Assembly (NCBI GenBank): GCA_903837345.1
Contig: CAILUG010000009.1
Span: 1 to 64,000 of the forward strand
From: an uncultured Gammaproteobacteria bacterium
GTDB taxonomy: Bacteria > Pseudomonadota > Gammaproteobacteria > Pseudomonadales > Pseudohongiellaceae
DNA: 64,000 nt
Direction of reading: 5' to 3'
The notes below the pieces were generated by a model. The model was not told the DNA's origin and did no database searches. It saw only the letters and a program-made list of their open reading frames with translations. Positions 1-12,050 of the stretch are shown here, in pieces (positions within the stretch are counted from its first letter, which is position 1; each line of letters opens with the position of its first letter). The translations under genes were made by a program, and so were the position numbers.

Positions 1-139
1 CTGCGAATTTCGACAATAATATCCATGTAATACACTCCAGATACCTCCGGCTAAAACGCCAGAGGATGACACACGGAGGTGGAAACTATTGGACGCTGTT
101 TCCACCCCTAATCTGGAAAGTTTTGCACGCTGATTAACA
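1..139 (-). mobile_element. End of an IS21-like element (partial)
   Basis: Read on the minus strand, the IS1595 transposase reading frame stops matching its family at 139. There a sequence begins with TGTTAATCAGC followed by GTGCAAAAC, the kind of TG-ended terminus seen in IS21-family elements. A 9-bp inverted repeat (78-86 and 98-106, GGTGGAAAC/GTTTCCACC) lies inside the end. At 26-24 an ATG, preceded by GGAG, opens a frame reading MDIIVEIR that runs off the window and could be the start of istA. Only the end is visible, so the family is an inference. Confidence 0.5.
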
Positions 140-902
140 AGATGCCTTTCATGCCACGCTTGAACACACTGAAATAGCCTTCGATTGTGTTGGTGTGGAT
201 TGAGTTATCCAGCGCGAAAACATATTCACCGCAGCTATGTTTTACAGTTCTGTGCGCTGCAAACTCACGGCCAATGCTTTTGTAATGCCGTGCATCATCA
301 GTCATCAGCCGGGCTTCTTTCGACATGTTCGCGTGCAGAATAGTGGCCAATGTATCAACTTTCAGATCATCCACGACCATGCTGCGTACTTTGCCGCTGT
401 TGCGATCAACAAGTGAAAGCACTTTATTTTTATGTGCGCTTGCTCGATGGCCGGCAGGTTTTTTGTAGACGTTGCCGATGAAGGCTTCATCAACTTCAAC
501 CACACCGCCGCCTTCACCAAACATTGAACCATTGTCACCCTTCATTGCTTCGCGTATGCGATGCGACATAAACCAAGCTGTCTTCAAAGTGACACCCAGG
601 GTGCGGTGAAGCTGGTTACTGCTGATGCCTTTTTTGCTGGAGCACATCAGGTAAATTGCTTGCAGCCAAAGGTGCATTTTCACGTGGCTGGACTCGAAAA
701 TAGTGCCCACTTTTACGGTGAAAGGCTTACGGCAGGCGTAGCACTTGTGAACACCAATCCTTGTGCTTTCGCCGCCCATCTTGCCGATTCTGTCCATACC
801 GCCGCAGAATGGGCAGTTCGGGCCTTTGGGCCACAGTTTCGACTCAACAAACGCATAGGCTGCTGTTTCATCGTGGAATTCTGGTCTGCTCAAAATGCTC
901 AT
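108..902 (-). pseudogene. IS1595-family transposase, 3' end disrupted
   Basis: This is the DDE transposase of an IS1595-type insertion sequence. It has an N-terminal zinc ribbon (CPFCGG, then CYACRK). The catalytic acidic residues lie in VVEVDEAF, TDDARHY and NTIEGYFSVFKRGMKG. The true start is the ATG at 902, with AGAGG six bases upstream; an in-frame GTG at 908 is less likely. After FKRGMKG the family normally runs on for some 50 more residues, but here it changes to an unrelated short tail (LLISVQNFPD) and stops. The break coincides with the IS21-like end at 139. The element is probably immobile unless supplied in trans. Confidence 0.85.
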
Positions 903-924
903 AGGCACCTCTCAACTTGAGGAA

Positions 925-953
925 ATTATGCCAAGGCATTTTGGGTACGTCAA
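925..953 (-). promoter_or_regulatory. Probable promoter of the IS1595 transposase
   Basis: On the minus strand TTGACG (953-948) and CATAAT (930-925) are separated by 17 bases, close to a sigma-70 promoter. It lies about 25 bp upstream of the transposase start. Confidence 0.5.
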
Positions 954-1028
954 GTATAATAACGCGAATTTAATTCCTGAATCCTGTAAGGCGGGTGGTC
1001 GCCGCGACCTCAAAAAACAGCCCACAAG

Positions 1029-1037
1029 TTATCCACA
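1029..1037 (+). promoter_or_regulatory. DnaA box
   Basis: TTATCCACA is a perfect match to the strong DnaA-binding consensus. Confidence 0.75.
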
Positions 1038-1177
1038 GATCACACACAAGGCAGGAAAAAATTATTTTGCTGTTTTGTCTAGCCGGGTTATTGCTGCTGG
1101 AATGGTATTACCAATACAACCATTTGATAATAAAGAGAAATAATACAGGGCTCGCCCGGATTAAAATTCTTTTTACC

Positions 1178-1186
1178 TGTGGATAA
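1178..1186 (-). promoter_or_regulatory. DnaA box (inverted)
   Basis: TGTGGATAA is the reverse complement of the DnaA consensus. It is 78 bp upstream of the dnaA start, a position suited to autoregulation. Confidence 0.75.
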
Positions 1187-1263
1187 CTGCAGCCGTCATC
1201 GCTAGAATTTCTCCCCCTGATTCAAGACAAAACCAATAATAAATACATGGAGCTCTTCAAACT

Positions 1264-2748
1264 GTGAGTATTTCCCTTTGGCAAAAGTGTGCCGTTTGCT
1301 TGAAACGCGAATTGCCTGCCCAACAGTTCAACACCTGGATCAAGCCGTTACAAGCCAAGAGCCTCAACAATGGATTGCAGATCTATGCTCCCAACAAATT
1401 TGTACAAGAATGGGTAAATGAGCATTTTTTGGCCAAAATTACCGAAGTCATGACCGAGCTTGCCAAAGGAGCAGCCCCACAGATCACGCTGTCCGTGGCA
1501 AGTCGCGAAACCGCTTTGCCTGCCGAGCAGGATCAGAAAATCGAAGACCAGAGTGTTTTTGATGAAGAGCCCCAGGACGCGCATTTGTCTGAAGATCTGC
1601 TGGAAAGAGCTCTTTCTGATACCAGGGATCCGGTTTCCGCCAGCCAGGGCTCAAGCCCGTCCATGAGCATTCAGGATGGTCAGCGGCAAGGTATCGGAAA
1701 TTCGACCTCTTCACGAAAACTGTCTTTTCGTGGGGAGCTCAACAAAAACTATACCTTCAATAATTTCATCCAGGGCAAGTCAAACCAGATTGCCAGAGCC
1801 GCCGCCGCACAGGTGGCAAGCAATCCCGGTGGTGCGTACAACCCACTCTTCATATACGGAGGGGTAGGCTTGGGCAAGACCCACCTTATGCATGCTATCG
1901 GCAACCACCTCATACAAAAGAATCCGTCAGCAAAAGTCGTATATCTCCACTCCCAAACCTTTGTGGGCAGCATGGTTTCGGCTCTGCAATTAAACGCAAT
2001 CAACGAGTTCAAAAGGTATTACCATACCGCGGATGCCTTGTTGATTGATGACATCCAGTTCTTTGCCAACAAGGAGCGTTCGCAGGAGGAGTTCTTTCAT
2101 ACCTTCAATGCAATTTTTGAAGGTGGTCGCCAGATCATCATGACTTGCGACAAATATCACAGCGAGATAAATGGCCTGGAAGAAAGGCTGAAGTCGCGTT
2201 TCGGGTGGGGCCTTTCAGTGGCTGTTGAGCCGCCGGATCTGGAAACGCGAGCTGCCATTCTGATGAACAAGGCGATACACGAGCAGATTGTGTTGGCGGA
2301 AGAAGCAGCGATGTTCATGGCGCACAAACTTCGATCCAATGTCAGGGAGCTGGAAGGAGCGCTCAAAAAAGTCATTGCCCACTCCCGCTTCCTGGATGAG
2401 GAAATTACAGTTCCGCTTATCAAAGACGCCTTGAAAGATCTGCTCGCTATCCAAAGCAAACTGATCAGCGTAGACAATATCCAGCGAACTGTAGCGGAGT
2501 ATTACAAGATCAAAATGGCAGATATGATTTCCAAGCGCAGAAATCGGTCAGTAGCGAGACCGCGTCAGATGGCGATGTGTCTCTCCAAAGAGCTGACCAA
2601 CCACAGTCTTCCTGAAATTGGATCCTATTACGGCGGCAGGGACCACACTACAGTCCTGCACGCCTGCAGAACCATAAATGATTTGCGCAAATCTGATATG
2701 GATATGGAAGAAGATTACCAGAATCTCATGCGCTCCTTGTCGAGTTGA
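1264..2748 (+). CDS. dnaA: Chromosomal replication initiator DnaA
   Basis: DnaA binds DnaA boxes at oriC and opens the duplex using ATP. The 494-residue protein has the usual plan. Domain I is at the N-terminus ([15 protein letters not shown]), followed by a variable linker around residues 80-155. The AAA+ core has Walker [10 protein letters not shown] near residue 200 and Walker B LLIDDIQF. Domain IV carries the signature [15 protein letters not shown]. The start is a GTG at 1264 with GGAG about 11 bases upstream. The start gives a full family-length domain I, and no better ATG exists. Two DnaA boxes upstream suggest autoregulation. Confidence 0.97.
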   Translation: MSISLWQKCAVCLKRELPAQQFNTWIKPLQAKSLNNGLQIYAPNKFVQEWVNEHFLAKITEVMTELAKGAAPQITLSVASRETALPAEQDQKIEDQSVFDEEPQDAHLSEDLLERALSDTRDPVSASQGSSPSMSIQDGQRQGIGNSTSSRKLSFRGELNKNYTFNNFIQGKSNQIARAAAAQVASNPGGAYNPLFIYGGVGLGKTHLMHAIGNHLIQKNPSAKVVYLHSQTFVGSMVSALQLNAINEFKRYYHTADALLIDDIQFFANKERSQEEFFHTFNAIFEGGRQIIMTCDKYHSEINGLEERLKSRFGWGLSVAVEPPDLETRAAILMNKAIHEQIVLAEEAAMFMAHKLRSNVRELEGALKKVIAHSRFLDEEITVPLIKDALKDLLAIQSKLISVDNIQRTVAEYYKIKMADMISKRRNRSVARPRQMAMCLSKELTNHSLPEIGSYYGGRDHTTVLHACRTINDLRKSDMDMEEDYQNLMRSLSS

Positions 2749-2943
2749 TAAGGGCAAGGCAAAATGCACGGGCGCGGCCACACCCTTGCACGTACAGCGA
2801 CACGAGCGAATAAAGAAAAGAGATGGTTGCTTGAACCATTGGAAAAAGCCGGAGATTGAACAATACCCAAGCTGGATGCTTACAGTTATTAGAATGCATA
2901 TTAATAGAAGCCAATAAATAGAAGCCAAGAGAAGAGAAGCATC

Positions 2944-4047
2944 ATGCAATTTGAAATTTCACGGGAAGCGTTAATCAAGCCTTTGCAGTTGGTTACTGGC
3001 GTTGTTGAGCGCCGTCAGACCTTGCCCGTACTTTCAAATGTATTGCTTTCCCTCGACAAGGGGGTGTTGTCATTGACCGGAACCGACCTTGAGGTTGAGC
3101 TGGTTGGTCGGGTTGAGGTCAATAGCGGTTTGGATGATGGGGAAATCACAGTTCCCGCACGCAAGTTGATGGACATCTGCAAGTCACTGCCGGAAGGCTC
3201 CACGATCAAATTCTCTACTGAAGATGGCAAATCCGTGATCAGGGTAGGTCGTAGCCGTTTCAGCCTTTCCACCTTGCCAGCCAGTGATTTCCCGACAGTT
3301 GAGGAATCCAAGGGCTCCTTCGAAATCAGGGTAGCGCGGCAAATCCTCAAAAACATGCTCGATAGCACCAGTTTTGCAATGGCACAGCAAGACGTCCGTT
3401 ACTACCTGAATGGGTTGTTGCTGGAAGTTGCACCCGACTATTTGAGAGTGGTTGCGACCGATGGACACAGGCTGGCGCTGCATACGGAGAAAATGTCTGT
3501 TGGTGTTGCTGCCAAACACCAGGTGATTGTTCCCCGCAAAGGGGTGCTGGAACTCTCCCGGTTGCTGTCAGAAGGAGAGGACGAGGTTTCCCTGGTAATC
3601 GGCAGTAACCATGTAAGGGTTCGCACCCAGAACTTTACGTTTACTTCCAAGCTGGTCGACGGCAAGTTTCCTGACTATGACCGGGTACTCCCCAAAGGCG
3701 GCGACAAGGTCATGCTGGGCAATCGCCAGGATGTGAAGCAGGCACTTAGTCGGGCCGCCATCCTCTCAAATGAGAAGTTCCGTGGCATCCGCCTGATGCT
3801 GGCCAAGGATGAACTGAAGATCCTGGCCAATAATCCGGAACAAGAAGAGGCCGAAGACGTTGTGGCTGTTGAATACCAGTCATCGGCTTTGGAAATTGGC
3901 TTCAATGTGAGCTATCTCATTGATGTGCTTAATGTTCTGACTACAACTACAGTACAAATGGTACTTTCTGATACCAACAGCAGTGTATTGATGCAGGCAA
4001 CCGATGGCAGCCCTGCCCTTTATGTCGTCATGCCGATGAGGCTCTGA
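2944..4047 (+). CDS. dnaN: DNA polymerase III beta sliding clamp
   Basis: DnaN forms the ring-shaped dimer that tethers replicative polymerases to DNA. The 367-residue length is standard. The sequence opens MQFEISREALIKPLQLVTGVV and ends with the typical VVMPMRL. A purine-rich ribosome site (AGAGAAGAGAAGC) precedes the ATG. It lies 195 bp after dnaA; I see no terminator between them, so the two may be co-transcribed. Confidence 0.97.
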   Translation: MQFEISREALIKPLQLVTGVVERRQTLPVLSNVLLSLDKGVLSLTGTDLEVELVGRVEVNSGLDDGEITVPARKLMDICKSLPEGSTIKFSTEDGKSVIRVGRSRFSLSTLPASDFPTVEESKGSFEIRVARQILKNMLDSTSFAMAQQDVRYYLNGLLLEVAPDYLRVVATDGHRLALHTEKMSVGVAAKHQVIVPRKGVLELSRLLSEGEDEVSLVIGSNHVRVRTQNFTFTSKLVDGKFPDYDRVLPKGGDKVMLGNRQDVKQALSRAAILSNEKFRGIRLMLAKDELKILANNPEQEEAEDVVAVEYQSSALEIGFNVSYLIDVLNVLTTTTVQMVLSDTNSSVLMQATDGSPALYVVMPMRL

Positions 4048-4074
4048 TAGCCGGGGCCCGGGCTTCCCCACTCC

Positions 4075-5172
4075 ATGCCAGTACTCACCAGGTTGGCCAT
4101 TAGCGGGTTGCGAAATATTGCAGAGGCAAATCTGGAGCCCGAGGCTGGGTTCAATTTGTTTTTCGGAAACAACGGCAGTGGAAAAACCTCGCTGCTGGAG
4201 GCTCTGTATTTGTTGGGCATGGGCCGCTCCTTCCGAAGCCATCTGCAGAAACCCCTGATTTCCCATGAAATGCCGGCCGCGACTGTATTTGGCGAAACCC
4301 TGGATGGGATCACTATTGGCATTCAACGACCTCAGCGCGGTCTGCAATCGATCAAGATTGCTGGCAAGCCTGCAGAGGGTATAGCCGAGTTATCCCGCAC
4401 CCTGCCTGTGCAACTAATCAATTCCGACACTTTTCAGCTGATGGAAGGCAGTCCCAGCGACAGGCGGCATTTTCTTGATTGGGGGGTGTTCCACGTGGAA
4501 CATCAATATCTGGAGTATTGGCGACGTGCGAAAAAAGCGCTTGAACAACGGAATTTACTGCTGAGGGCTGAGGCGAGCGCAAATGAAATTGAGCCTTGGT
4601 CCCATGAGCTGGCACTCAATGCTGGCCACATGGATGAATATCGTCGCAGCTATATTGACCAGCTCGCTGTGCAGTTTGCAGAAACTGTCTCCACGCTTGA
4701 GCTGCCAGCATCCTTGGCAGTGAGCTTTAATTACAGTCGGGGCTGGGATTCACACACCGATCTTTTTGTGCAATTACAGGAAAGCCTGTCCAAAGATCGC
4801 AAATATGGCCATACCACAGCTGGTCCCCACAAAGCCGATCTACAGTTCAAGGTGGGGGGGCTGGATGCTGCGGAGGTGCTTTCCCGAGGCCAGCTCAAGC
4901 TGCTGATCTGTGCGTTAAAAGTGGTGCAGTCACAGCATTTGATCAATCAGAGAGGCATACGCTGCCTTTTCCTGCTTGATGATTTGCCGGCTGAGCTTGA
5001 TGTGAGCAACCGGGAAATGGTCTGCAAACTGTTGGGCAGCCTTAAAACACAGGTTTTCATGACCAGTATAGAGCTGGAAGCCCTGGCTCCTGTTGCGATA
5101 AGACAAGCGGAAGCTAACAGCATGAAAACCAAGATGTTTCACGTGAAACATGGTATAATTTGTTCTATATAA
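4075..5172 (+). CDS. recF: DNA replication and repair protein RecF
   Basis: RecF is an SMC-like ATPase that helps load RecA at single-strand gaps through the RecFOR pathway. The 365-residue protein has Walker A GNNGSGKTS near residue 30, the ABC signature region LSRGQLKLL and Walker B LFLLDDLPAELD. It starts 27 bp after dnaN, in the conserved dnaA-dnaN-recF-gyrB order. Two 16-bp parS palindromes lie within the coding sequence, one in the middle and one at the last codons (encoding MFHVKH). Confidence 0.95.
   Translation: MPVLTRLAISGLRNIAEANLEPEAGFNLFFGNNGSGKTSLLEALYLLGMGRSFRSHLQKPLISHEMPAATVFGETLDGITIGIQRPQRGLQSIKIAGKPAEGIAELSRTLPVQLINSDTFQLMEGSPSDRRHFLDWGVFHVEHQYLEYWRRAKKALEQRNLLLRAEASANEIEPWSHELALNAGHMDEYRRSYIDQLAVQFAETVSTLELPASLAVSFNYSRGWDSHTDLFVQLQESLSKDRKYGHTTAGPHKADLQFKVGGLDAAEVLSRGQLKLLICALKVVQSQHLINQRGIRCLFLLDDLPAELDVSNREMVCKLLGSLKTQVFMTSIELEALAPVAIRQAEANSMKTKMFHVKHGIICSI
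4487..4502. promoter_or_regulatory. parS centromere site (ParB binding)
   Basis: TGTTCCACGTGGAACA is a perfect 16-bp palindrome matching the chromosomal parS consensus. It is inside recF, within 3.5 kb of oriC, where ParB nucleation sites of Pseudomonas-type chromosomes cluster. The parAB genes are not in the window. Confidence 0.9.
5135..5150. promoter_or_regulatory. Second parS centromere site
   Basis: TGTTTCACGTGAAACA is a second perfect parS palindrome, located in the last codons of recF 648 bp from the first. The two variants differ only at symmetric positions 5 and 12. Confidence 0.9.
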
Positions 5173-5220
5173 GAACCAGGACCACATCATAATTTTTCGT
5201 TAAAAATCAAACAGTTATAA

Positions 5221-7668
<2,448 letters not shown>

Positions 7669-7679
7669 TCGGGGCTGGA

Positions 7680-8396
7680 TCAGTTCTGGATAGTCGCCAG
7701 CTGCGCATTCACCCACTGCTTGACCTGCTCGGTCAGTTCGCGCGGATCGCGGCCAGCGCTTGCAATCGGATCACCAATGAACACCTTGATGGTGCCCGGT
7801 ATTTTTACCAGTTTGTGGGCAGGCCAGTAGACCCCGGCATTATGTGCCACCGGCACTATGCTGGCGCCGGTCGCAATCGCCATTTCAGCTCCGCCAGCGT
7901 AGTACTTGCGATCCTGTCCGGGTTCGCCACGCGTACCTTCCGGAAATACCAGAATAGAAATGCCTTTGGCCAGACGATCATGGCCTTGTTGCATCATGGA
8001 GTCGCGGGCACTTCGACGCTTGCTGCGATCAATCGCAATCGGCGCGAGTAATGCCAGCGCCCAGCCGAAAAACGGGATGCGCAGCAATTCGCGTTTCAGC
8101 ACCGCGCACAGCGGGCGAAATTCGTAATAGAGGAAAACAGTCTCCCAGGGACTCTGGTGGTTACTCAATACAATAAAAGGATGCGCGGGCACTTTCTCGC
8201 GGCCCTGTATTTCATAACGCACACCACAACAAACTCCCACCCACCACACCGCAAAGCGGTTCCACTGGACGATAAGCGGGAAGCGATGTTTTAGCGGCAA
8301 CATCCATCCGAATATCACGCAATAAGTGGAATGCACTATCAGCGAGAGCGCATAGACAATGTAGAACAAAACGGATCGCACGATGAGCATAGGCAT
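7680..8396 (-). CDS. plsC: 1-acyl-glycerol-3-phosphate acyltransferase (PlsC family)
   Basis: This enzyme should acylate lysophosphatidic acid at the inner membrane during phospholipid synthesis. The 238-residue protein has one or two hydrophobic segments at the N-terminus. It then has the family motifs NHQSPWE (catalytic histidine, with E in place of the usual D) and FPEGTR. Its ATG directly follows the gmhB stop codon with no gap, so the two are translationally linked. The same gene order occurs beside gmhB and glyS in Pseudomonas. Confidence 0.88.
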   Translation of the reverse strand: MPMLIVRSVLFYIVYALSLIVHSTYCVIFGWMLPLKHRFPLIVQWNRFAVWWVGVCCGVRYEIQGREKVPAHPFIVLSNHQSPWETVFLYYEFRPLCAVLKRELLRIPFFGWALALLAPIAIDRSKRRSARDSMMQQGHDRLAKGISILVFPEGTRGEPGQDRKYYAGGAEMAIATGASIVPVAHNAGVYWPAHKLVKIPGTIKVFIGDPIASAGRDPRELTEQVKQWVNAQLATIQN

Positions 8397-8972
8397 CTAG
8401 GAAATATTGCAGCCATCCTGGGCCAGGATGAAAAGAGCGGCGGCCGCAAGATCGTCCACTATCTTAACCTGAGTGCGCAAGTGGGCGGGGAGTTTGGATG
8501 CTTCAGAACTCCCCTTGCCGGTTTGCACCAGCACAGGCTTACAGCCACCCGCCACTGCCATCTGCATGTCTTTTTCGTGATCGCCTACCAGCCAGGCACC
8601 TTGTACTGACAGATCCAGCGCTGCGCCGATCTGTTCCAGCAGGCCCAGTTTGGGTTTGCGGCAGGCACAATTCTCGGCAGGGGCGTGCGGGCAATAACAG
8701 ATCACATCAATGCGGCCACCAGCCGCTTCGACCAGTTCGCACATCAGGTTGTGCATATTGGCCAACGTGATTTCGTCAAAATAACCGCGCGCCAGTCCGC
8801 TCTGGTTGGTGGCAACTGCAATCAGGTAACCTGCCTTTGAGAGACTGGCGATGGCTTCAATGCTGCCGGGCAGCGGATTCCATTCATCAACGGTTCTGAT
8901 GTAATTGTCCGAATCGGCGTTGATGACACCATCACGATCAAGAATGACCAGCTTGTGGAGAGCCTCAGACAT
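8397..8972 (-). CDS. gmhB: D-glycero-beta-D-manno-heptose-1,7-bisphosphate 7-phosphatase
   Basis: GmhB removes the 7-phosphate in the ADP-heptose pathway for LPS core synthesis. The HAD-type catalytic motif ILDRDGVIN is near the N-terminus. ATNQSGLARGYF is motif II, and the zinc-binding CPHAPAENCACRKP loop that distinguishes GmhB from histidinol phosphatase is present. GDHEKDMQMA forms the last motif. I place the start at the ATG at 8972, overlapping the glyS stop by 8 bp, because this gives the usual 191-residue length; an upstream in-frame start at 8996 would add eight non-conserved residues. Confidence 0.92.
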   Translation of the reverse strand: MSEALHKLVILDRDGVINADSDNYIRTVDEWNPLPGSIEAIASLSKAGYLIAVATNQSGLARGYFDEITLANMHNLMCELVEAAGGRIDVICYCPHAPAENCACRKPKLGLLEQIGAALDLSVQGAWLVGDHEKDMQMAVAGGCKPVLVQTGKGSSEASKLPAHLRTQVKIVDDLAAAALFILAQDGCNIS

Positions 8973-11040
8973 TCTGCAGCAACGAGATATCGGCAACCCG
9001 CAGGAATAACTGCCGCAACGAATTCAATAGCGCCAATCTGTTCTTGCGCAAGCCCGGGTTCTCGGCGTTCACCATGACCTGCTCAAAGAAAGCATCAACA
9101 TGCACTTGCAGACTCGCCATCGCAGCCAGGGCTTCAGTGTAACGATGGGCGGCCAGCAGCGGCTCTACCTGGGAAATCACCATGCCGAGATCGCTGGCCA
9201 ATGCACGCTCGGCAGCTTCTTCAAGCAGGGTATTGTTGATAGCGCCTATCTCGGATTGTTCAGACTTTTGCAGAATATTGGAAACACGTTTGTTGGCGGC
9301 AGCCAGAGCTTGCGCCGCTGGCAGCTTGACGAAATGACTCACGGCTTTGATGCGTGCATCGAACAGCAAGGGGTTGTTCGGGCGCACGGCATCGACGGCC
9401 AGGAATACATCCATGCTCACGCCTTGATCCGCATAGAGAGCACGCAAGCGTTCAAAGATGAAATCAAGCACTGCAGTCTTGAGAGCCGCCGGGTTTTTCA
9501 CTTTCGGGAAGTTGGCCACGGCAGTATCCACACAGGTGGAGAGATTCAGCGGCAACTGATGTTCGATAATGATCCGCAAAATACCCAGAGCTGCACGGCG
9601 CAATGCGAAAGGATCTTTTGAACCGGTAGGAGGTTGTCCAATTCCAAAGAGACCGGTGATTGTGTCGAGACGCTCGGCCAAAGCCAGCACCATGCCGGTT
9701 TTGGAGGCAGGCAACTCATCGCCGGCAAAGCGCGGCATGTACTGTTCATTAAGCGCCAAAGCAACTTCTTCAGGCTCACCATCATTGAGTGCGTAGTAAT
9801 AGCCCATGATGCCTTGCAGCTCGGCGAACTCGTACACCATGCTGGTCATCAGATCGCATTTGCCGAGCTCGGCAGCACGGGAGGCCAAGTGCTGGTCTGC
9901 CCCCAACTGTGCAGCGATGCTGACGGCTAACTTGCCCACGCGTTGGGATTTGTCGAACACAGTGCCCAGCTCCTGCTGAAAAACTACCGTCTTGAGTTTT
10001 TCTATACGAGCCGCCAGCGGCTGCTTTTTGTCCTGTGCATAGAAGAACCCGGCATCGGCCAGTCGCGGACGAATCACTTTCTCGTTGCCGGCAATGACCT
10101 GCGCCGGATCACGGCTGACCAGATTACTGAGCGTGATGAAATGCGGCAGGATATTGTGGTCGGGGTCCACCAGGTGAAAACATTTCTGGTGGCCTTTCAT
10201 TGCAGAGATCAAGGCTTCCTGCGGCACTGTGAGGAAGGCTTCATCAAAACGGCCGGTAAGCGCTACCGGCCACTCGACCAGAGCAGTGACCTCATCCAGC
10301 AGCGCTTCTTCAATTACCGCACGGGCATTGTATTTGAGCCCCTCTGCTTCAACCTGCTTGCGCACCTCGGTGCGACGTTCGGCAAAACTGGCGATCACTT
10401 TGCCGTCGCTACGCAACAGATGTGCATATTGCTCTGGCGATTCCAGATGAATGGGGCCGGGATGCATGAACCGGTGACCGCGGGTAGCGTTGCCGGATTC
10501 AACCCCCATGATGGTGGCCTTGATCAGCTGGGTGCCAAACAGCAGCACCACCCAATGCACCGGGCGCACAAATTCATGGCGGGTGCTGCCCCAGCGCATG
10601 CGCTTGGGAATCGGCAATGCGTCCAGTGCGGCTTTCACCATGTCAGGAATCAGCGTGGCAGTGTCTTCACCCTTGTGTTGGGAGCGATGCACCAGCTTGG
10701 TTACTTTGCCATCCTGTTTTTGCTGCAACTCGGCAACCGTGACTCCACAGGAACGTGCGAAACCTTCGGCAGCCTTGGTGGGCGTGCCGTCGGCATTGAA
10801 CGCGGCCTGCAATGCCGGGCCGAACTTTTCGCTCATGTGATCTTCTTGCTGGACCGGCAACGCGCGCACAATCAACGCCAGCCGGCGCGGAGTGGCGAAC
10901 ACTTCAATGTTCGCAGGTTCCAGGTTGGCCTTTTTCAACAAGGCCGCAAACTCGTCACGAAACGCTTCCGACAGCGGCAGCAGCGCTTTCGGCGGCAGTT
11001 CTTCAGTGCCTATTTCAATCAACAGATCCTGCTTAAGCAT
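8965..11040 (-). CDS. glyS: Glycyl-tRNA synthetase beta subunit
   Basis: The beta subunit of the tetrameric bacterial glycyl-tRNA synthetase binds tRNA-Gly. The protein begins [20 protein letters not shown], the standard N-terminus, so the start is the ATG at 11040 rather than an open frame reaching 11130. It is about 691 residues, the normal length. The start overlaps the 3' end of glyQ by 8 bp, and the stop overlaps gmhB, making a tight glyQ-glyS-gmhB-plsC operon. Confidence 0.96.
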   Translation of the reverse strand: MLKQDLLIEIGTEELPPKALLPLSEAFRDEFAALLKKANLEPANIEVFATPRRLALIVRALPVQQEDHMSEKFGPALQAAFNADGTPTKAAEGFARSCGVTVAELQQKQDGKVTKLVHRSQHKGEDTATLIPDMVKAALDALPIPKRMRWGSTRHEFVRPVHWVVLLFGTQLIKATIMGVESGNATRGHRFMHPGPIHLESPEQYAHLLRSDGKVIASFAERRTEVRKQVEAEGLKYNARAVIEEALLDEVTALVEWPVALTGRFDEAFLTVPQEALISAMKGHQKCFHLVDPDHNILPHFITLSNLVSRDPAQVIAGNEKVIRPRLADAGFFYAQDKKQPLAARIEKLKTVVFQQELGTVFDKSQRVGKLAVSIAAQLGADQHLASRAAELGKCDLMTSMVYEFAELQGIMGYYYALNDGEPEEVALALNEQYMPRFAGDELPASKTGMVLALAERLDTITGLFGIGQPPTGSKDPFALRRAALGILRIIIEHQLPLNLSTCVDTAVANFPKVKNPAALKTAVLDFIFERLRALYADQGVSMDVFLAVDAVRPNNPLLFDARIKAVSHFVKLPAAQALAAANKRVSNILQKSEQSEIGAINNTLLEEAAERALASDLGMVISQVEPLLAAHRYTEALAAMASLQVHVDAFFEQVMVNAENPGLRKNRLALLNSLRQLFLRVADISLLQNV

Positions 11041-11974
11041 TGGCAATTTTCTCCAGACTCTCTTTACGCAGTGCTTCCGGCGCAAGCGGGAATCCCAGTC
11101 TGGCACGCGAATCGTAATAGGCTTGGGCAACAGCGCGCGCCAGCGTGCGCACGCGCAGGATGTAACGTTGCCGCTCGGTCACCGAAATGGCCGAGCGTGC
11201 ATCCAGCAGGTTGAACGAGTGGGAAGCTTTCACCACTTGTTCGTAAGCGGGCAGCACCAGTTTCTGTTCCAGCAAATGCAGGCACTGTGCTTCATATTCA
11301 TTGAAATAGCGGAACAGGTTGTCAGTGTTGGCATGTTCAAAGTTGTAGGCCGACTGCTCCACTTCGTTCTGGTGGAATACGTCGCCATAGGTGACGACGC
11401 CATTCGGGGTTTTGGCCCACACGATGTCGAAGATGTTGTTCTTGCCTTGCAGGTACATCGCGATGCGCTCGAGGCCGTAAGTAATTTCACCACTCACCGG
11501 ATAACACTCGAGCCCCCCTACTTGCTGGAAATAAGTGAACTGGGTGACCTCCATGCCATTGAGCCACACTTCCCAACCCAGACCCCAGGCTCCCAAGGTT
11601 GGCGATTCCCAGTTGTCTTCCACGAAGCGGATATCGTGGATGCTGGTATCAATGCCGAGGTGGTGCAGTGACTTCAGGTACAAATCCTGGATGTTGAGCG
11701 GCGACGGCTTGAGGATCACCTGAAACTGGTAATAGTGCTGCAGCCGCATCGGGTTCTCGCCGTAGCGGCTGTCGGTGGGGCGCCGGCACGGTTGCACGTA
11801 GGCGGTGTTCCAGCTTTCCGGGCCTATCGCCCGCAGAAAGGTGGCGGTATGGAAAGTACCTGCACCCACTTCCATGTCGAGCGGCTGAATGATCACGCAG
11901 CCCTGCTCTGCCCAGAACTGTTGCAAGGACAGGATCAGGCCCTGGAAGGTGGAAACATCGAAGGACGAGCTCAA
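11033..11974 (-). CDS. glyQ: Glycyl-tRNA synthetase alpha subunit
   Basis: The alpha subunit carries the class II catalytic core. Characteristic stretches are [32 protein letters not shown] and [20 protein letters not shown]. The frame is open to 12031 but holds no ATG before the conserved region. I place the start at the TTG at 11974, with GGAG (11983-11980) five bases upstream, giving the standard start [11 protein letters not shown] and 313 residues. A TTG start may limit expression. The gene is divergent from the acyltransferase gene at 12051. Confidence 0.93.
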   Translation of the reverse strand: MSSSFDVSTFQGLILSLQQFWAEQGCVIIQPLDMEVGAGTFHTATFLRAIGPESWNTAYVQPCRRPTDSRYGENPMRLQHYYQFQVILKPSPLNIQDLYLKSLHHLGIDTSIHDIRFVEDNWESPTLGAWGLGWEVWLNGMEVTQFTYFQQVGGLECYPVSGEITYGLERIAMYLQGKNNIFDIVWAKTPNGVVTYGDVFHQNEVEQSAYNFEHANTDNLFRYFNEYEAQCLHLLEQKLVLPAYEQVVKASHSFNLLDARSAISVTERQRYILRVRTLARAVAQAYYDSRARLGFPLAPEALRKESLEKIANA

Positions 11975-12050
11975 GGTAACTCCGGCAGCACCCCTTGGGG
12001 TACCATGTTGCGCTGATAAAGAAGGTCGCAATTATCCAGAACTACCCTGC

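Larger units (their letters stand above)
909..1263. other. oriC / dnaA upstream region
   Basis: This 355-bp gap has no gene I can support. It lies directly upstream of dnaA and contains two perfect DnaA boxes in opposite orientation (1029-1037 and 1178-1186), with AT-rich sequence between and around them (about 1055-1175). This fits a chromosomal origin or at least the autoregulated dnaA promoter. Two consensus boxes is few for a complete origin, and the insertion elements may have displaced part of it. Confidence 0.6.

Noticed and set aside
677-692. Possible third parS site (TTTTCACGTGGC)
   Set aside because: Only the left half matches; the right arm is wrong, and it lies inside the IS1595 transposase gene.
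2749-2943. dnaA-dnaN gap examined for DnaA boxes or a small RNA
   Set aside because: No consensus DnaA box and no clear promoter or terminator hairpin was found.
9943-11214. 423-codon open frame on the plus strand
   Set aside because: It is opposite glyS and glyQ, which are clear family members; no ribosome site or domain supports it.
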